From contig JAQVMQ010000004.1 of NCBI GenBank assembly GCA_028703535.1, forward strand, positions 1 to 45,938: 45,938 nt of DNA, in the 5' to 3' direction. Made by a program: the position numbers and the translations under genes. Shown piece after piece: positions 37,318-45,938 of the stretch. The number at the start of each line of letters is the position of its first letter. Within the stretch, counting starts at the first letter, position 1. This stretch comes from Candidatus Omnitrophota bacterium. GTDB lineage: Bacteria; Omnitrophota; Gorgyraeia; Duberdicusellales; 4484-171. A model generated the notes under the pieces. That model ran no database searches and was not told where the DNA came from. It saw nothing but the letters and a program-made list of their open reading frames with translations.

Positions 37318-38479
37318 TTTCTTCTCTCTTTTTAGCAGGCAAAGTGAAACAAAAACTGCTGCCGCCACTCTGCCCTGACTCTACCCATATTTTACCACAA
37401 TGTTTCTCTATTATCTCCTTACAAATAGCCAGCCCCAACCCCGTACCCCCGGTTCCTCTTGTCGCATAATCACCCAACTGTTGAAATTTTTTAAATAATT
37501 TATCTAAATCTTCCTGTCTTATACCTGGGCCGCTATCTTTAATTTTTATCACGACACTCTCCTCTTTGGCAATAACGCCAGTCGAAATATCTATACCGCC
37601 CTTTTCCGTAAATTTTATAGCATTCCCTATAAGATTATCCAACACCTGGTTTATCTTATCGGAATCCAACAAAACCATCGGGATATCCCCCGATAAATGG
37701 GTCTTTATATACAAACCTTTCTTATCAGCAACAAATCTCTGTATATCAGCAACCTCAGTAATTATTATATTCACATCCGTCTCTGTTAAATTTAATATTT
37801 CTTTGCCCGATTCTAATTTTGAAAGACTTAAAACATCATTAACCAATCTGCTTAACCTATCTACATTTGATTTGGCTTTATTTAAAAAATTTTTCTGATC
37901 ATCATTCAACTGACCGGTAGTTTCACTCATGACGACATCTATAGTCGTTTTGATTGAGGCAAGCGGAGTTCTTAATTCATGCGATACAGTAGATGAAAAT
38001 TCTTTTTGCGCTTCATACATCTTGCCTAATTTAGCATTCAACGCTAACAGCTGGTTATTCTGATTTGTTATCTCTTCCATAAGCTCTCTATTTTTCTGAC
38101 GCAGATCAAAACGTTCAATTGCTTCCAGTATTGTTCTCCGCAAAGAGATATCATCCCACGGTTTATTTATGAATCGATATACACCCCCTTTATTTATGGC
38201 ATCTTCGGCTATTTGTATATCTGTATATCCGGTAAACAATATTCTTACTATATAGGGATATTTCTCTTTCACTTTTTCAAGAAACTCAGTGCCGGATATT
38301 TCCGGCATACGATGATCGGATAAAACTACTTTAACTTTTTCTTTAGAAATAGCCTCAAGCGCTTCTGAATGTTTTGTTGTTGTAAAAATACCGAAAGGCT
38401 CATCCTTAAACAAACGGGTTAAAGAATTCAAGATATTCTGTTCATCATCCAAAATAACGACATTTATTTCTTTCATCAT
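37310..38479 (-). CDS. REC-HisKA-HATPase_c hybrid protein
   Basis: VILDDEQNILNSL...SDHRMPEISG; FSSTVSHELRTPLASIKTT; GGTGLGLAICKEII. Confidence 0.92.
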   Translation of the reverse strand: MMKEINVVILDDEQNILNSLTRLFKDEPFGIFTTTKHSEALEAISKEKVKVVLSDHRMPEISGTEFLEKVKEKYPYIVRILFTGYTDIQIAEDAINKGGVYRFINKPWDDISLRRTILEAIERFDLRQKNRELMEEITNQNNQLLALNAKLGKMYEAQKEFSSTVSHELRTPLASIKTTIDVVMSETTGQLNDDQKNFLNKAKSNVDRLSRLVNDVLSLSKLESGKEILNLTETDVNIIITEVADIQRFVADKKGLYIKTHLSGDIPMVLLDSDKINQVLDNLIGNAIKFTEKGGIDISTGVIAKEESVVIKIKDSGPGIRQEDLDKLFKKFQQLGDYATRGTGGTGLGLAICKEIIEKHCGKIWVESGQSGGSSFCFTLPAKKREENG

Positions 38480-38491
38480 CTCTCCGATAAA

Positions 38492-38995
38492 CTATTCTAA
38501 AATAATGTTACCCTTATCATCTCTCTTGACACTCGTAATCCCCGGATATTGTCTCTCGAATTTTTCTATATACTCATCGCGTTTTTTTATTTCATTCAAT
38601 AACTTCCTATTTTCAGCTAAAACTTTTTTATGTGCTAAAGCTAATTTCACTGTCACCCGCAAATCATCATTATCCCATGGTTTTAAAATAAATTTATAAA
38701 GAATAGATTTATTTATAGCATCTATTGCCATATTAAGGTCGGCATTACCTGTAAGCAATATATTGATTATTTCGGGATATTTCTCCGAAATTTTATTTAA
38801 AAAATCCATACCATTCATTCCAAACATCTTATAATCACAAATAATAAGATCCGGCTTTTCTTTGAGAACAATCTCTTCTGCAAGCTCTGCGCTTATGGTA
38901 CCTATAATGTTATAATTATCTTCATGTAAGACTCTTTTAAGAGAATTTATAACATTCTCGTCATCATCAACTAATAAAATTTTATAATCGGCCAT
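38492..38995 (-). CDS. response regulator receiver protein
   Basis: KILLVDDDENVINSLKRVL...LIICDYKMFGMNGMDFL. Confidence 0.9.
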   Translation of the reverse strand: MADYKILLVDDDENVINSLKRVLHEDNYNIIGTISAELAEEIVLKEKPDLIICDYKMFGMNGMDFLNKISEKYPEIINILLTGNADLNMAIDAINKSILYKFILKPWDNDDLRVTVKLALAHKKVLAENRKLLNEIKKRDEYIEKFERQYPGITSVKRDDKGNIILE

Positions 38996-39041
38996 TCATA
39001 CCTCCTCGATTAAACATCACGCTTATTAGTATCTCCACCGG

Positions 39042-40796
39042 TTAAACCGGAATAATAACAGTAAACTTAGTGCCCTTGCCCACCGTGCTGTCCACGGTTA
39101 TATGTCCCTTATGTGCTTTTATAATATCATAGCTTAAGCTCAAACCCAGGCCTGTTCCTACACCAGATTTTTTGGTAGTAAAAAACGGTTCAAATATATT
39201 TTTAGCTATTTCAGGCGACATACCTCTGCCAGTATCAATAACATCTACATAAACATTTCTGTCTTTAATATGAGTTCTTACTGTGATCTTACCTCTATTA
39301 TCCATTGCCTGCACGGCGTTTGTCAATAAATTAATGAATACCTGGCCCAATTGCTGAGGGTTACATTCTATTTTAGGAATATCGCCATATTCCTTCTCAA
39401 GTTCGGCTTTATATTTTATTTCGTTCCAAACAATATTTATTACACCATCGATTACTTTATTAATATCTTCCATCGTCTTAACTTTTTCGTCACGCCGAGA
39501 AAAAGTCTTTAAATCCATAACTATCTTTTTTATTCTATCAAGCCCGTCCTGCGATTCTTTTAAAAGATTATGGATATCTTTCATAATATACTGAATATCT
39601 AATTCATCTTCTATATGTGCTATCTGCTCCTCTATCCTCTGCGCCTCTGCAACATCGCCGTTTTTGACCGAAGTCTGCAAAGAATCTAACTCTATCAAAA
39701 TACGCTCAAGTGACCTTACATACTTATCGAGCGTAGAAAGATTGCTATTAACAAATCCCAAAGGATTATTTATTTCATGTGCTACACCTGCCGAAAGCTG
39801 GCCGATTGAAGCTAATTTCTCAGACTGTATGAGCTGGTTCTGCGCTCTCTTCAGTTCGTCATTTGCCTCTTTAATATCGGCAAACATATTTTTAATAGCC
39901 CGCTCATTATCGGCCAAATATTTATTCGTAACACGCATCTCAATATTCTTTTTTTCGAGCTCTTCCTGGGTCTCTTTGTGTTTATCGATTTCTTTATATA
40001 GATTTTCTATTGATGTAGTACTATTCCGTAAGTGGTTAAGCATAGAATTGAAGGCTCTGCCCAAATCACCGATTTCATCTTTGGCTGAAACATCTACGTC
40101 TTTGCTTAAATCTCCCTTAGCAATTTGAAGCGCGGCTTTATTTAAAACTAATATAGGTTTTACTATAGTTTTAGCTACAAACAACGCAACAAAAATACCT
40201 ATAGCCATAATAAAAAAAACTATCGCCACCTGGCGGCTAACAACCCTAAAGACAAGTTCTTCTAACGCAGTTTTATTTTTTATCAACATTTTCTGTATAC
40301 CGTCTAATAAATACCTGACACTTTTTTTAACTTTATTTATCTGGTCATACACCAAAATGACCTGTGTATTTACTTCCCGGCTTGTCGAAAGCATGTAATT
40401 AATTTTACCCACGCCTTCTATCATTTTCTTAAGATCAGAAAAGTTATCTTCACATTCCCCAAGTCCCGTCACCCCATAAGCACCCAGGTCCTGACTCAAC
40501 CTTTTTATTCTAGTTTCCATATTCTCAATTTCATTAAACGCCTCTTCATAATAAGTCAAATAACGAAACTCAAAAAAATTATCTATTTTAGACTCCAATG
40601 TCTCAAGTGATATAGACATCTCATAAAGAGAGCTCGCCTGATTATTATAAAATATAGCCTGTCTTGAAATATTACGCAAAGAAGAGATGTTCAGATAATC
40701 AAAAAATCCTACCAAGCCGAAAAGAATAAGTATAACAATAAATCCGAAAAAAAATTTTTTAAATATAGAGTTGAAAAATATTTTCTGTATAAACAT
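39042..40796 (-). CDS. membrane sensor histidine kinase (HAMP, coiled coil, HisKA, HATPase_c)
   Basis: Two TM segments, [44 protein letters not shown]. Confidence 0.92.
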   Translation of the reverse strand: MFIQKIFFNSIFKKFFFGFIVILILFGLVGFFDYLNISSLRNISRQAIFYNNQASSLYEMSISLETLESKIDNFFEFRYLTYYEEAFNEIENMETRIKRLSQDLGAYGVTGLGECEDNFSDLKKMIEGVGKINYMLSTSREVNTQVILVYDQINKVKKSVRYLLDGIQKMLIKNKTALEELVFRVVSRQVAIVFFIMAIGIFVALFVAKTIVKPILVLNKAALQIAKGDLSKDVDVSAKDEIGDLGRAFNSMLNHLRNSTTSIENLYKEIDKHKETQEELEKKNIEMRVTNKYLADNERAIKNMFADIKEANDELKRAQNQLIQSEKLASIGQLSAGVAHEINNPLGFVNSNLSTLDKYVRSLERILIELDSLQTSVKNGDVAEAQRIEEQIAHIEDELDIQYIMKDIHNLLKESQDGLDRIKKIVMDLKTFSRRDEKVKTMEDINKVIDGVINIVWNEIKYKAELEKEYGDIPKIECNPQQLGQVFINLLTNAVQAMDNRGKITVRTHIKDRNVYVDVIDTGRGMSPEIAKNIFEPFFTTKKSGVGTGLGLSLSYDIIKAHKGHITVDSTVGKGTKFTVIIPV

Positions 40797-40804
40797 TGTT
40801 CTCG

Positions 40805-41911
40805 CTAAAAAATTATCTCCGCTTGTTTCAATAATCTCGGCCTCAAAACGACTCCTAATTTATCGGCTATATTAATATTCAGATAAACTTTGCCGTTCTT
40901 ATTACGTACTATCGGTATATCTTTCGGATCTTCACCATTTAAAATGCGCAACGCCGTTTGAGCCGCGTATTCGCCCTGTTCTTCCCCCTCTTTGGCTAAA
41001 GTCATTAAAACATATTTTGCCATCCAATCAAGCACAGAGCCTGTAGGTATAAAGGTATTCTCTTTAACAAAAACCTCAGCTTCAACAGCATCCCAGCCTT
41101 CAACTCCCGCGTCATTATATACAATAAGTATATCAACCTCATTTTGCATCTTTAAAAAATATCTTTTCCACTCTGAAAATGTTTTAGCATACATTTCAGT
41201 TAAAGTGATATGAAATATTTTTTTATAACTTTCGGCTTCTTTCCGATCGGTCAGGACATCCCCTCCCAAAAAACCTATGCGGTTGCCTTTTGAATAATTC
41301 AATAATTCCTCTATCAATTTGGATATTAACGATACCTCCACCATCCCCGTAGCATTTGAATAAGGATAACCATACACCGTCTCATCCCAATTAACACCGC
41401 AAAAAACTATAGGCAGATCAATATCCTTATAATACGGCTCAATTAAATATTTTGAAGCATTATCATCTGCCGCGATGATCAGATCGGGTTTATATTTTTT
41501 TATCATATCATTAGCTAAAATAGCCGCCTGTTTTTTGAATTCTTCAGAAATATTTCTTTTAGTATCCATTCTGTATATCCGCAGTTCAACGCCCGAACCT
41601 TTGAGGCCGTCAACAACGCCGGAAATAACACTATCGCTCCATTCATATCCCTCATGATAAGAATCAATACAAAGCACCTTTTTGCCCTCAAAGTCATCTG
41701 CATACACAAAAAACGTATTAAATAAAATAAAACTTAAAACAAAAAATCTTGACCATCTGATTTGTTGAAACAAATTTCTATTGTCTAAAAACCGCGTTTT
41801 CCCGCACACGCTAAATGTCACACAAAGTCTAGAATATAGACTCACACAATATCGAAAAATAAAAATTTTATTATTTATGAATAAATAACAAAGATCTTTT
41901 AGTTTTATCAT
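40805..41911 (-). CDS. ABC_sub_bind-type substrate-binding protein
   Basis: FFVLSFILFNTFFVYADDFEGKKVLCIDSYHEGYEWS...ADDNASKYLIEPYYKDIDLPIVFCGVNWD. True start may lie downstream, nearer the signal peptide. Confidence 0.82.
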   Translation of the reverse strand: MIKLKDLCYLFINNKIFIFRYCVSLYSRLCVTFSVCGKTRFLDNRNLFQQIRWSRFFVLSFILFNTFFVYADDFEGKKVLCIDSYHEGYEWSDSVISGVVDGLKGSGVELRIYRMDTKRNISEEFKKQAAILANDMIKKYKPDLIIAADDNASKYLIEPYYKDIDLPIVFCGVNWDETVYGYPYSNATGMVEVSLISKLIEELLNYSKGNRIGFLGGDVLTDRKEAESYKKIFHITLTEMYAKTFSEWKRYFLKMQNEVDILIVYNDAGVEGWDAVEAEVFVKENTFIPTGSVLDWMAKYVLMTLAKEGEEQGEYAAQTALRILNGEDPKDIPIVRNKNGKVYLNINIADKLGVVLRPRLLKQAEIIF

Positions 41912-41930
41912 AATACCTTAGTCTTTTTAG

Positions 41931-42431
41931 CTAATAAGACATTCCGCTGTCCCACAGCATATGGGTCTCACTGCCGCCTTCTGTATATTCCAGCCTGCCT
42001 TTAGCAAGATCTAGAAAAACCGATCGTCTCAATACCCCGCCCAACGCTCTTTTCCTTACCTCAATCCTTCTTTTTTTTAATATCTGTTCTACAGATATTA
42101 TGTTCTCTTTGGCTATATCATCATCCTTTTGCAGCAAAACGTTCGCGCCACCGACTAAACATACAACCAAATCATCGGCCATAGCACCACGCGCGGCGGT
42201 TTTATTGAACATTTCCTCTATAGCATCATGGGCATATATTATTTTAGAACCTTTATAATAAGAAGGCGCTTTACCCGGCAACAATATATGGGCCATTGCA
42301 GCTACCAATTTTTCATAAGAAAAAGCTATTACAACAATACATGAACCTATGGCCATAGCCCGCAGAGATAATTCTCCCGAAATAACTCTTACCTCGCCCG
42401 TATCAACATCTATAATAGAACCCATTGACAA
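41931..42431 (-). CDS. CheD-like chemoreceptor glutamine deamidase homologue
   Basis: LSLRAMAIGSCIVVIAFSYEKLVAAMAHILLPGKAP...RGAMADDLVVCLVGGANVL. Confidence 0.85.
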   Translation of the reverse strand: MSMGSIIDVDTGEVRVISGELSLRAMAIGSCIVVIAFSYEKLVAAMAHILLPGKAPSYYKGSKIIYAHDAIEEMFNKTAARGAMADDLVVCLVGGANVLLQKDDDIAKENIISVEQILKKRRIEVRKRALGGVLRRSVFLDLAKGRLEYTEGGSETHMLWDSGMSY

Positions 42432-42453
42432 TCTATCCTGATAATTAAACTAT

Positions 42454-43473
42454 TTAATCTTTCCTGTCATCTATATGATAACGCAAATCTCTCCCCAACG
42501 CCTGTAAAAGAGAATTTATTTCTTTTTTTAACTCTATCATCTTTAACTCTCTTCCAACAGTTATCTTATGAAAAGATTCCAGATCTTCCAGTTTTCTTTT
42601 CAACAACTGTTCCGATAGCCTCAACTTCTCCTCACCCGCGACAAGCTGCTGGTTAGTAGCTCTAAGCTGCTGCTCGTTTGCTCTTAACTGCTGATTTACC
42701 GCTCTTATTTGTTTTTCATTTGAATCTATTTCTTTTGACATATTATTAAAAGCAGTAATAAGTTTGCCTATATCATCTTCATCCTCACCCTGTATTCTAT
42801 AAGTAAAATCTCCTTTGGCTATTTTATTGGCACCCTCAACAAGATCGTTAAGCGGCCGGCTTAACGCACGTGCCGTAAAAAATGCTATGATAAAACTGGC
42901 AATACATCCGAAGAAAACAACAAGTACAGATGAATTATGGCTGTTCACAATAACTTTATCCATCTTTTCACGATAACTTTTTATATCGTTTAAGGCCATA
43001 TCCATCCACAAATGTAAAGCTTTTTCCATTTCAGCCAAAGAATCATAAGCTATCTGCTCCATCTCAAAAGTCGAAGCCCCCGAATAATCATACTCGGTTT
43101 CATGAAAATACCCGACAAATGCCGCCTTAAAACGCTTTGCCATCTTAATAAAATCATTTATTAATTCTTTATTCTCGGCCGGATTTTTCTTCTCAAATTC
43201 CTGCGCTATCAATACACTTCGATTTATAAGTTTAATATTATTATTTTTATTAAAACCGTTCTCTTTATCTTTAGCATAAAGCCTAAAATTTTCTTTGACT
43301 TCACTCACTATCTTATTGACCTCTATCACGCTTTCGAAAAACGTTATTTCTTCCGACATACCACGGTTATAATCGGATATCTTCACAATTATCATTGATG
43401 GTATTAACCCTACGGCAATAATAATTATAAACAAAAGAGCAAAACCTATATTTCGGACTTTATAGAATGTCAT
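42454..43473 (-). CDS. membrane HAMP protein with Gln-rich coiled coil, no kinase or MCP output domain
   Basis: Two TM segments, HAMP (ALSRPLNDLVEGANKIAKGDFTYRI), AVNQQLRANEQQLRATNQQLVAGEEKLRLSEQ, ITVGRELKMIELKKEINSLLQALG. Confidence 0.85.
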   Translation of the reverse strand: MTFYKVRNIGFALLFIIIIAVGLIPSMIIVKISDYNRGMSEEITFFESVIEVNKIVSEVKENFRLYAKDKENGFNKNNNIKLINRSVLIAQEFEKKNPAENKELINDFIKMAKRFKAAFVGYFHETEYDYSGASTFEMEQIAYDSLAEMEKALHLWMDMALNDIKSYREKMDKVIVNSHNSSVLVVFFGCIASFIIAFFTARALSRPLNDLVEGANKIAKGDFTYRIQGEDEDDIGKLITAFNNMSKEIDSNEKQIRAVNQQLRANEQQLRATNQQLVAGEEKLRLSEQLLKRKLEDLESFHKITVGRELKMIELKKEINSLLQALGRDLRYHIDDRKD

Positions 43474-43506
43474 ACAAACCCTTTACTGAAATAACTATAA
43501 AAAATA

Positions 43507-44379
43507 TTATTCCTCAAAACCCAAAGTAAATACTTCAGAAACATCACCCATACCATATAACGGCTGATCGCTTTCCTGATCTACCTCTCTCCCCGCTATT
43601 TCATAACGCGATACACCAAAATCATAAGTCTCACCTTTAAAAAACTGGATATCATCTATATTACGCGTAACAAGCGCTCTTTTGAACTCTATGGTCCATA
43701 CGCCATCAGACCATAAACCTCTGGCTTTGACATCAGCCCGGCTGCCTGAAGGCTCCTGCGGCTCAAAACGCTGAAGCAAGTCTTCGGTATGCTCAACAAA
43801 TAATGTATTCTTATAAGCCTCTCTGCCTTCATCGCTCATTCGCTGTAAATACATTATATTCCCTGACGGTAATATAATTTCTCTGGAATTTTCACTCTTT
43901 AACTTAGAAAATTTCTGGATTTTATCATCTGCATAACCGGACGGATCCGTTCTGCAGGCTTTCCAAAACCATATATCTGCTATATGAGAACTTTCAGAAC
44001 TTATACTTAAATCCACAGGATGATCTTCCATATTCCATTTAAAAACAAACGTGTCTTCCCGCTCTGTGCCCATAACATACATTTGCTCGGTTTTATCCCA
44101 AGTCCATGTTTTATGTTCTCTTGATTCGTCTTTGTCGGGATATTGAACCAAAAAAAATATTTCACGATCGGTATATCCAGCTTTAATTTTTATGTCTATA
44201 TCCGCAGCCTTGTCATGAGTAATTATTTCGGATGTTTTCTCCCATAAAGGATCTATGTACCCATCTATAACCGGCGGCTGTAAAAACTTTTCAGCTTTAA
44301 CTATCTGCCCGGCATATATACAATTATATACGTTAGATAAATACAATGTTATTATTAAAATCTTTGTTATTTTGAGCAT
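43507..44379 (-). CDS. ethylbenzene-dehydrogenase-related (EB_dh) secreted heme-binding-like protein
   Basis: Signal peptide, APVIDGYIDPLWE-like motif (QPPVIDGYIDPLWEKTSE), HIADIWFWKACRTDPSGYADD, SDGVWTIEFKRAL. Confidence 0.78.
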   Translation of the reverse strand: MLKITKILIITLYLSNVYNCIYAGQIVKAEKFLQPPVIDGYIDPLWEKTSEIITHDKAADIDIKIKAGYTDREIFFLVQYPDKDESREHKTWTWDKTEQMYVMGTEREDTFVFKWNMEDHPVDLSISSESSHIADIWFWKACRTDPSGYADDKIQKFSKLKSENSREIILPSGNIMYLQRMSDEGREAYKNTLFVEHTEDLLQRFEPQEPSGSRADVKARGLWSDGVWTIEFKRALVTRNIDDIQFFKGETYDFGVSRYEIAGREVDQESDQPLYGMGDVSEVFTLGFEE

Positions 44380-44400
44380 AATACCCCCTAATAATTAAGT

Positions 44401-45708
44401 CTAAAACTTTATCTCAAGCTGAGAAACAAACTCTCCGTAACTCTTTTTGCCATCTAAGCCTTCATCTGTCTTATCAATAGTATACTCCGTCTTAAGTTTT
44501 ATATTTTTATAAACATCCGCTATTAACGCAAACGTAAACTCCTGCCTATCCCATGTAAGTGAGTTCCCTGAAACGGCCTGCGTATCTACATTCAAGCGGC
44601 CATATCTAAAAAGAGGTTCTATTGCTGTGAAGAATTTTCTATCAGGGAATTTTATTTTATATGAAGGTTGTACAAACCATGCCGACCGATCCAAATCACC
44701 ATCCTTAGCTTTTATCGTTTCCACTAATAAATTCAAACCTTTTATGGAGTAACTTAAATTTGCTCCATACCGGTATTGTTTTTTATCGTCGGACCCATAC
44801 CCTGATATCTTAGACTCTAAGAATGTCTCATCTTCAGGGCTTAATTCTGAAAAATACGAAAAACCCAAAATATCAAATTTACCGGCAGCACCAAGATCTT
44901 TTTTTATACCCAACCCGATACCGGCCTCTCCCAGGTCGGAGTACTCTGCCGTACGAAGATCGTCATGAAAAATTTTTAAAGAGGCGTCTTCCGTTGCTGA
45001 TTTCTCTTGTAACTCATAACCGTTGGTATAAGAAAATCTCCAATAAAACGGCTCCAAATCTCCGCCTAAAAATATACCTGCCGTTTGATCTCTCCAAAAG
45101 GCGTTCCCGGCCAAGGGATAACGCTCCGTCTTTCTATCCGGTTCCATAAAACGTTTCTTTATGCCTACCTGCGCAAAACTATCACCCGGCAGATTGTCAA
45201 ATTGCAAGTAAGCCGATTCCACAGAGCTTGAATCAGAATAAAATTCAAAGTTGCCATAAAAGAATATATCTTCGGTAAAATTTACTTTCGGGCTTAAAAC
45301 TACCTTGTCCAATTGGAAATGCGCACCATCCTCATTTATTGAGGCATGATTTTTCGTCTTAACAAATTCAAGTTCTACTTCCCCACCGATCTGCCATTTC
45401 ATACCTCTTAACGATAGAAACTCATTTTTACTGAAGTCCGAAACCTTATTTTCAAGCAAGACAACCCGTTCTTCAATATAAGGTGCCGTTTCTTTCGAAC
45501 TATTGTCTGCAGATTCTAATTCCTCTATTTTTTTACGCATAGATTCTATTTTTACAGACTGATTATTAATAAGTTCGGCCTGTAATTTAATTTGTCCCTG
45601 CATATCTTTTAATTGATTTTTTAATTCCGAAAGATCATCCGAATAGACAAGTTGAAGAAGAAAAAAAACCATCAGCACAAAAAACAAAAAATGCCTGATT
45701 ATCCCCAT
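44401..45708 (-). CDS. putative OprO/P-like porin with N-terminal coiled coil
   Basis: Signal peptide, coiled coil LKNQLKDMQGQIKLQAELINNQSVKIESMRKKIEELE, beta strands ending FVSQLEIKF. Confidence 0.85.
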   Translation of the reverse strand: MGIIRHFLFFVLMVFFLLQLVYSDDLSELKNQLKDMQGQIKLQAELINNQSVKIESMRKKIEELESADNSSKETAPYIEERVVLLENKVSDFSKNEFLSLRGMKWQIGGEVELEFVKTKNHASINEDGAHFQLDKVVLSPKVNFTEDIFFYGNFEFYSDSSSVESAYLQFDNLPGDSFAQVGIKKRFMEPDRKTERYPLAGNAFWRDQTAGIFLGGDLEPFYWRFSYTNGYELQEKSATEDASLKIFHDDLRTAEYSDLGEAGIGLGIKKDLGAAGKFDILGFSYFSELSPEDETFLESKISGYGSDDKKQYRYGANLSYSIKGLNLLVETIKAKDGDLDRSAWFVQPSYKIKFPDRKFFTAIEPLFRYGRLNVDTQAVSGNSLTWDRQEFTFALIADVYKNIKLKTEYTIDKTDEGLDGKKSYGEFVSQLEIKF

Positions 45709-45938
45709 TCACACCCCTTTTCGTTTTTTTCATCCCGAAATAATATACACAAAATCTTTAGACAAAAAATGAAAACGTGCTTTAAATACTCCTTCGCCCG
45801 TAAAGTGTCCTATAGATTAAAGACCTTAAACAGCGAAGTCTCATTCTTAATATATAATAAAAACGTATTAACAGAGAAATTAAGAATTATTAAATTATTA
45901 TATCATACTAGTATATATATCAACAGAAAATTAGCTTT

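Noticed and set aside
36517-43473. A chemotaxis operon
   Set aside because: CheD is present but there is no CheA, CheW, CheR, CheB, CheC or MCP signalling domain in the window.
1-45938. tRNA or rRNA genes, integrases or IS transposases
   Set aside because: No cloverleaf/TPsiC-type sequence, rRNA segment, or transposase/integrase motif was recognised by eye; a tRNAscan/Infernal run would be needed to exclude them formally.

Overview
The window is a gene-dense, almost entirely minus-strand stretch of chromosome from an anaerobic Gram-negative-type bacterium (porins, TolC/RND efflux, [FeFe] hydrogenase, O2-defence genes). I cannot name the taxon from sequence alone. Modules from left to right: (1) an NAD(P)H-linked [FeFe] hydrogenase locus, hydA (partial)-hydB-rex, then hydE, a four-helix-bundle ORF, hydF and aspA; hydG is not in the window. 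(2) A phosphate regulon: phoU, pstB, pstA, pstC, pstS, porin, phoR, phoB. (3) A LysW-like zinc ribbon, an ArsR-type regulator, a TreT-like glycosyltransferase and DUF5752. (4) An ORP-like cluster of two ferredoxin-containing MinD ATPases, a methyltransferase, two NifX/NifB-like proteins, a Gly/Arg-rich DUF5320-like protein and Fur with a perfect Fur box. It is interrupted by two 69-bp tandem-repeat arrays. (5) A TetR-RND efflux operon. (6) An O2/ROS-defence cluster: superoxide reductase, rubrerythrin, FprA, PNPOx, Rrf2. (7) A nine-gene sensory operon: porin, EB_dh heme protein, HAMP protein, CheD, ABC substrate-binding protein, histidine kinase, REC, REC-HK, REC-REC. The main candidates for undescribed biology are: (a) the duplicated intergenic modules at 24975-25502 and 25860-26350, each with six copies of a hairpin-bearing 69-bp repeat whose edge can pair with the Shine-Dalgarno of the next gene; (b) two unannotated paralogous Cys-rich mini-proteins with a leader/core layout at 4271-4645; (c) an orphan CheD beside a HAMP protein carrying three tandem A-x-x-Q-Q-x-x-A sites; (d) several strong operator candidates (Rex, Fur, Rrf2, Pho). 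All family names come from recognising motifs in the translations; no database search was run.
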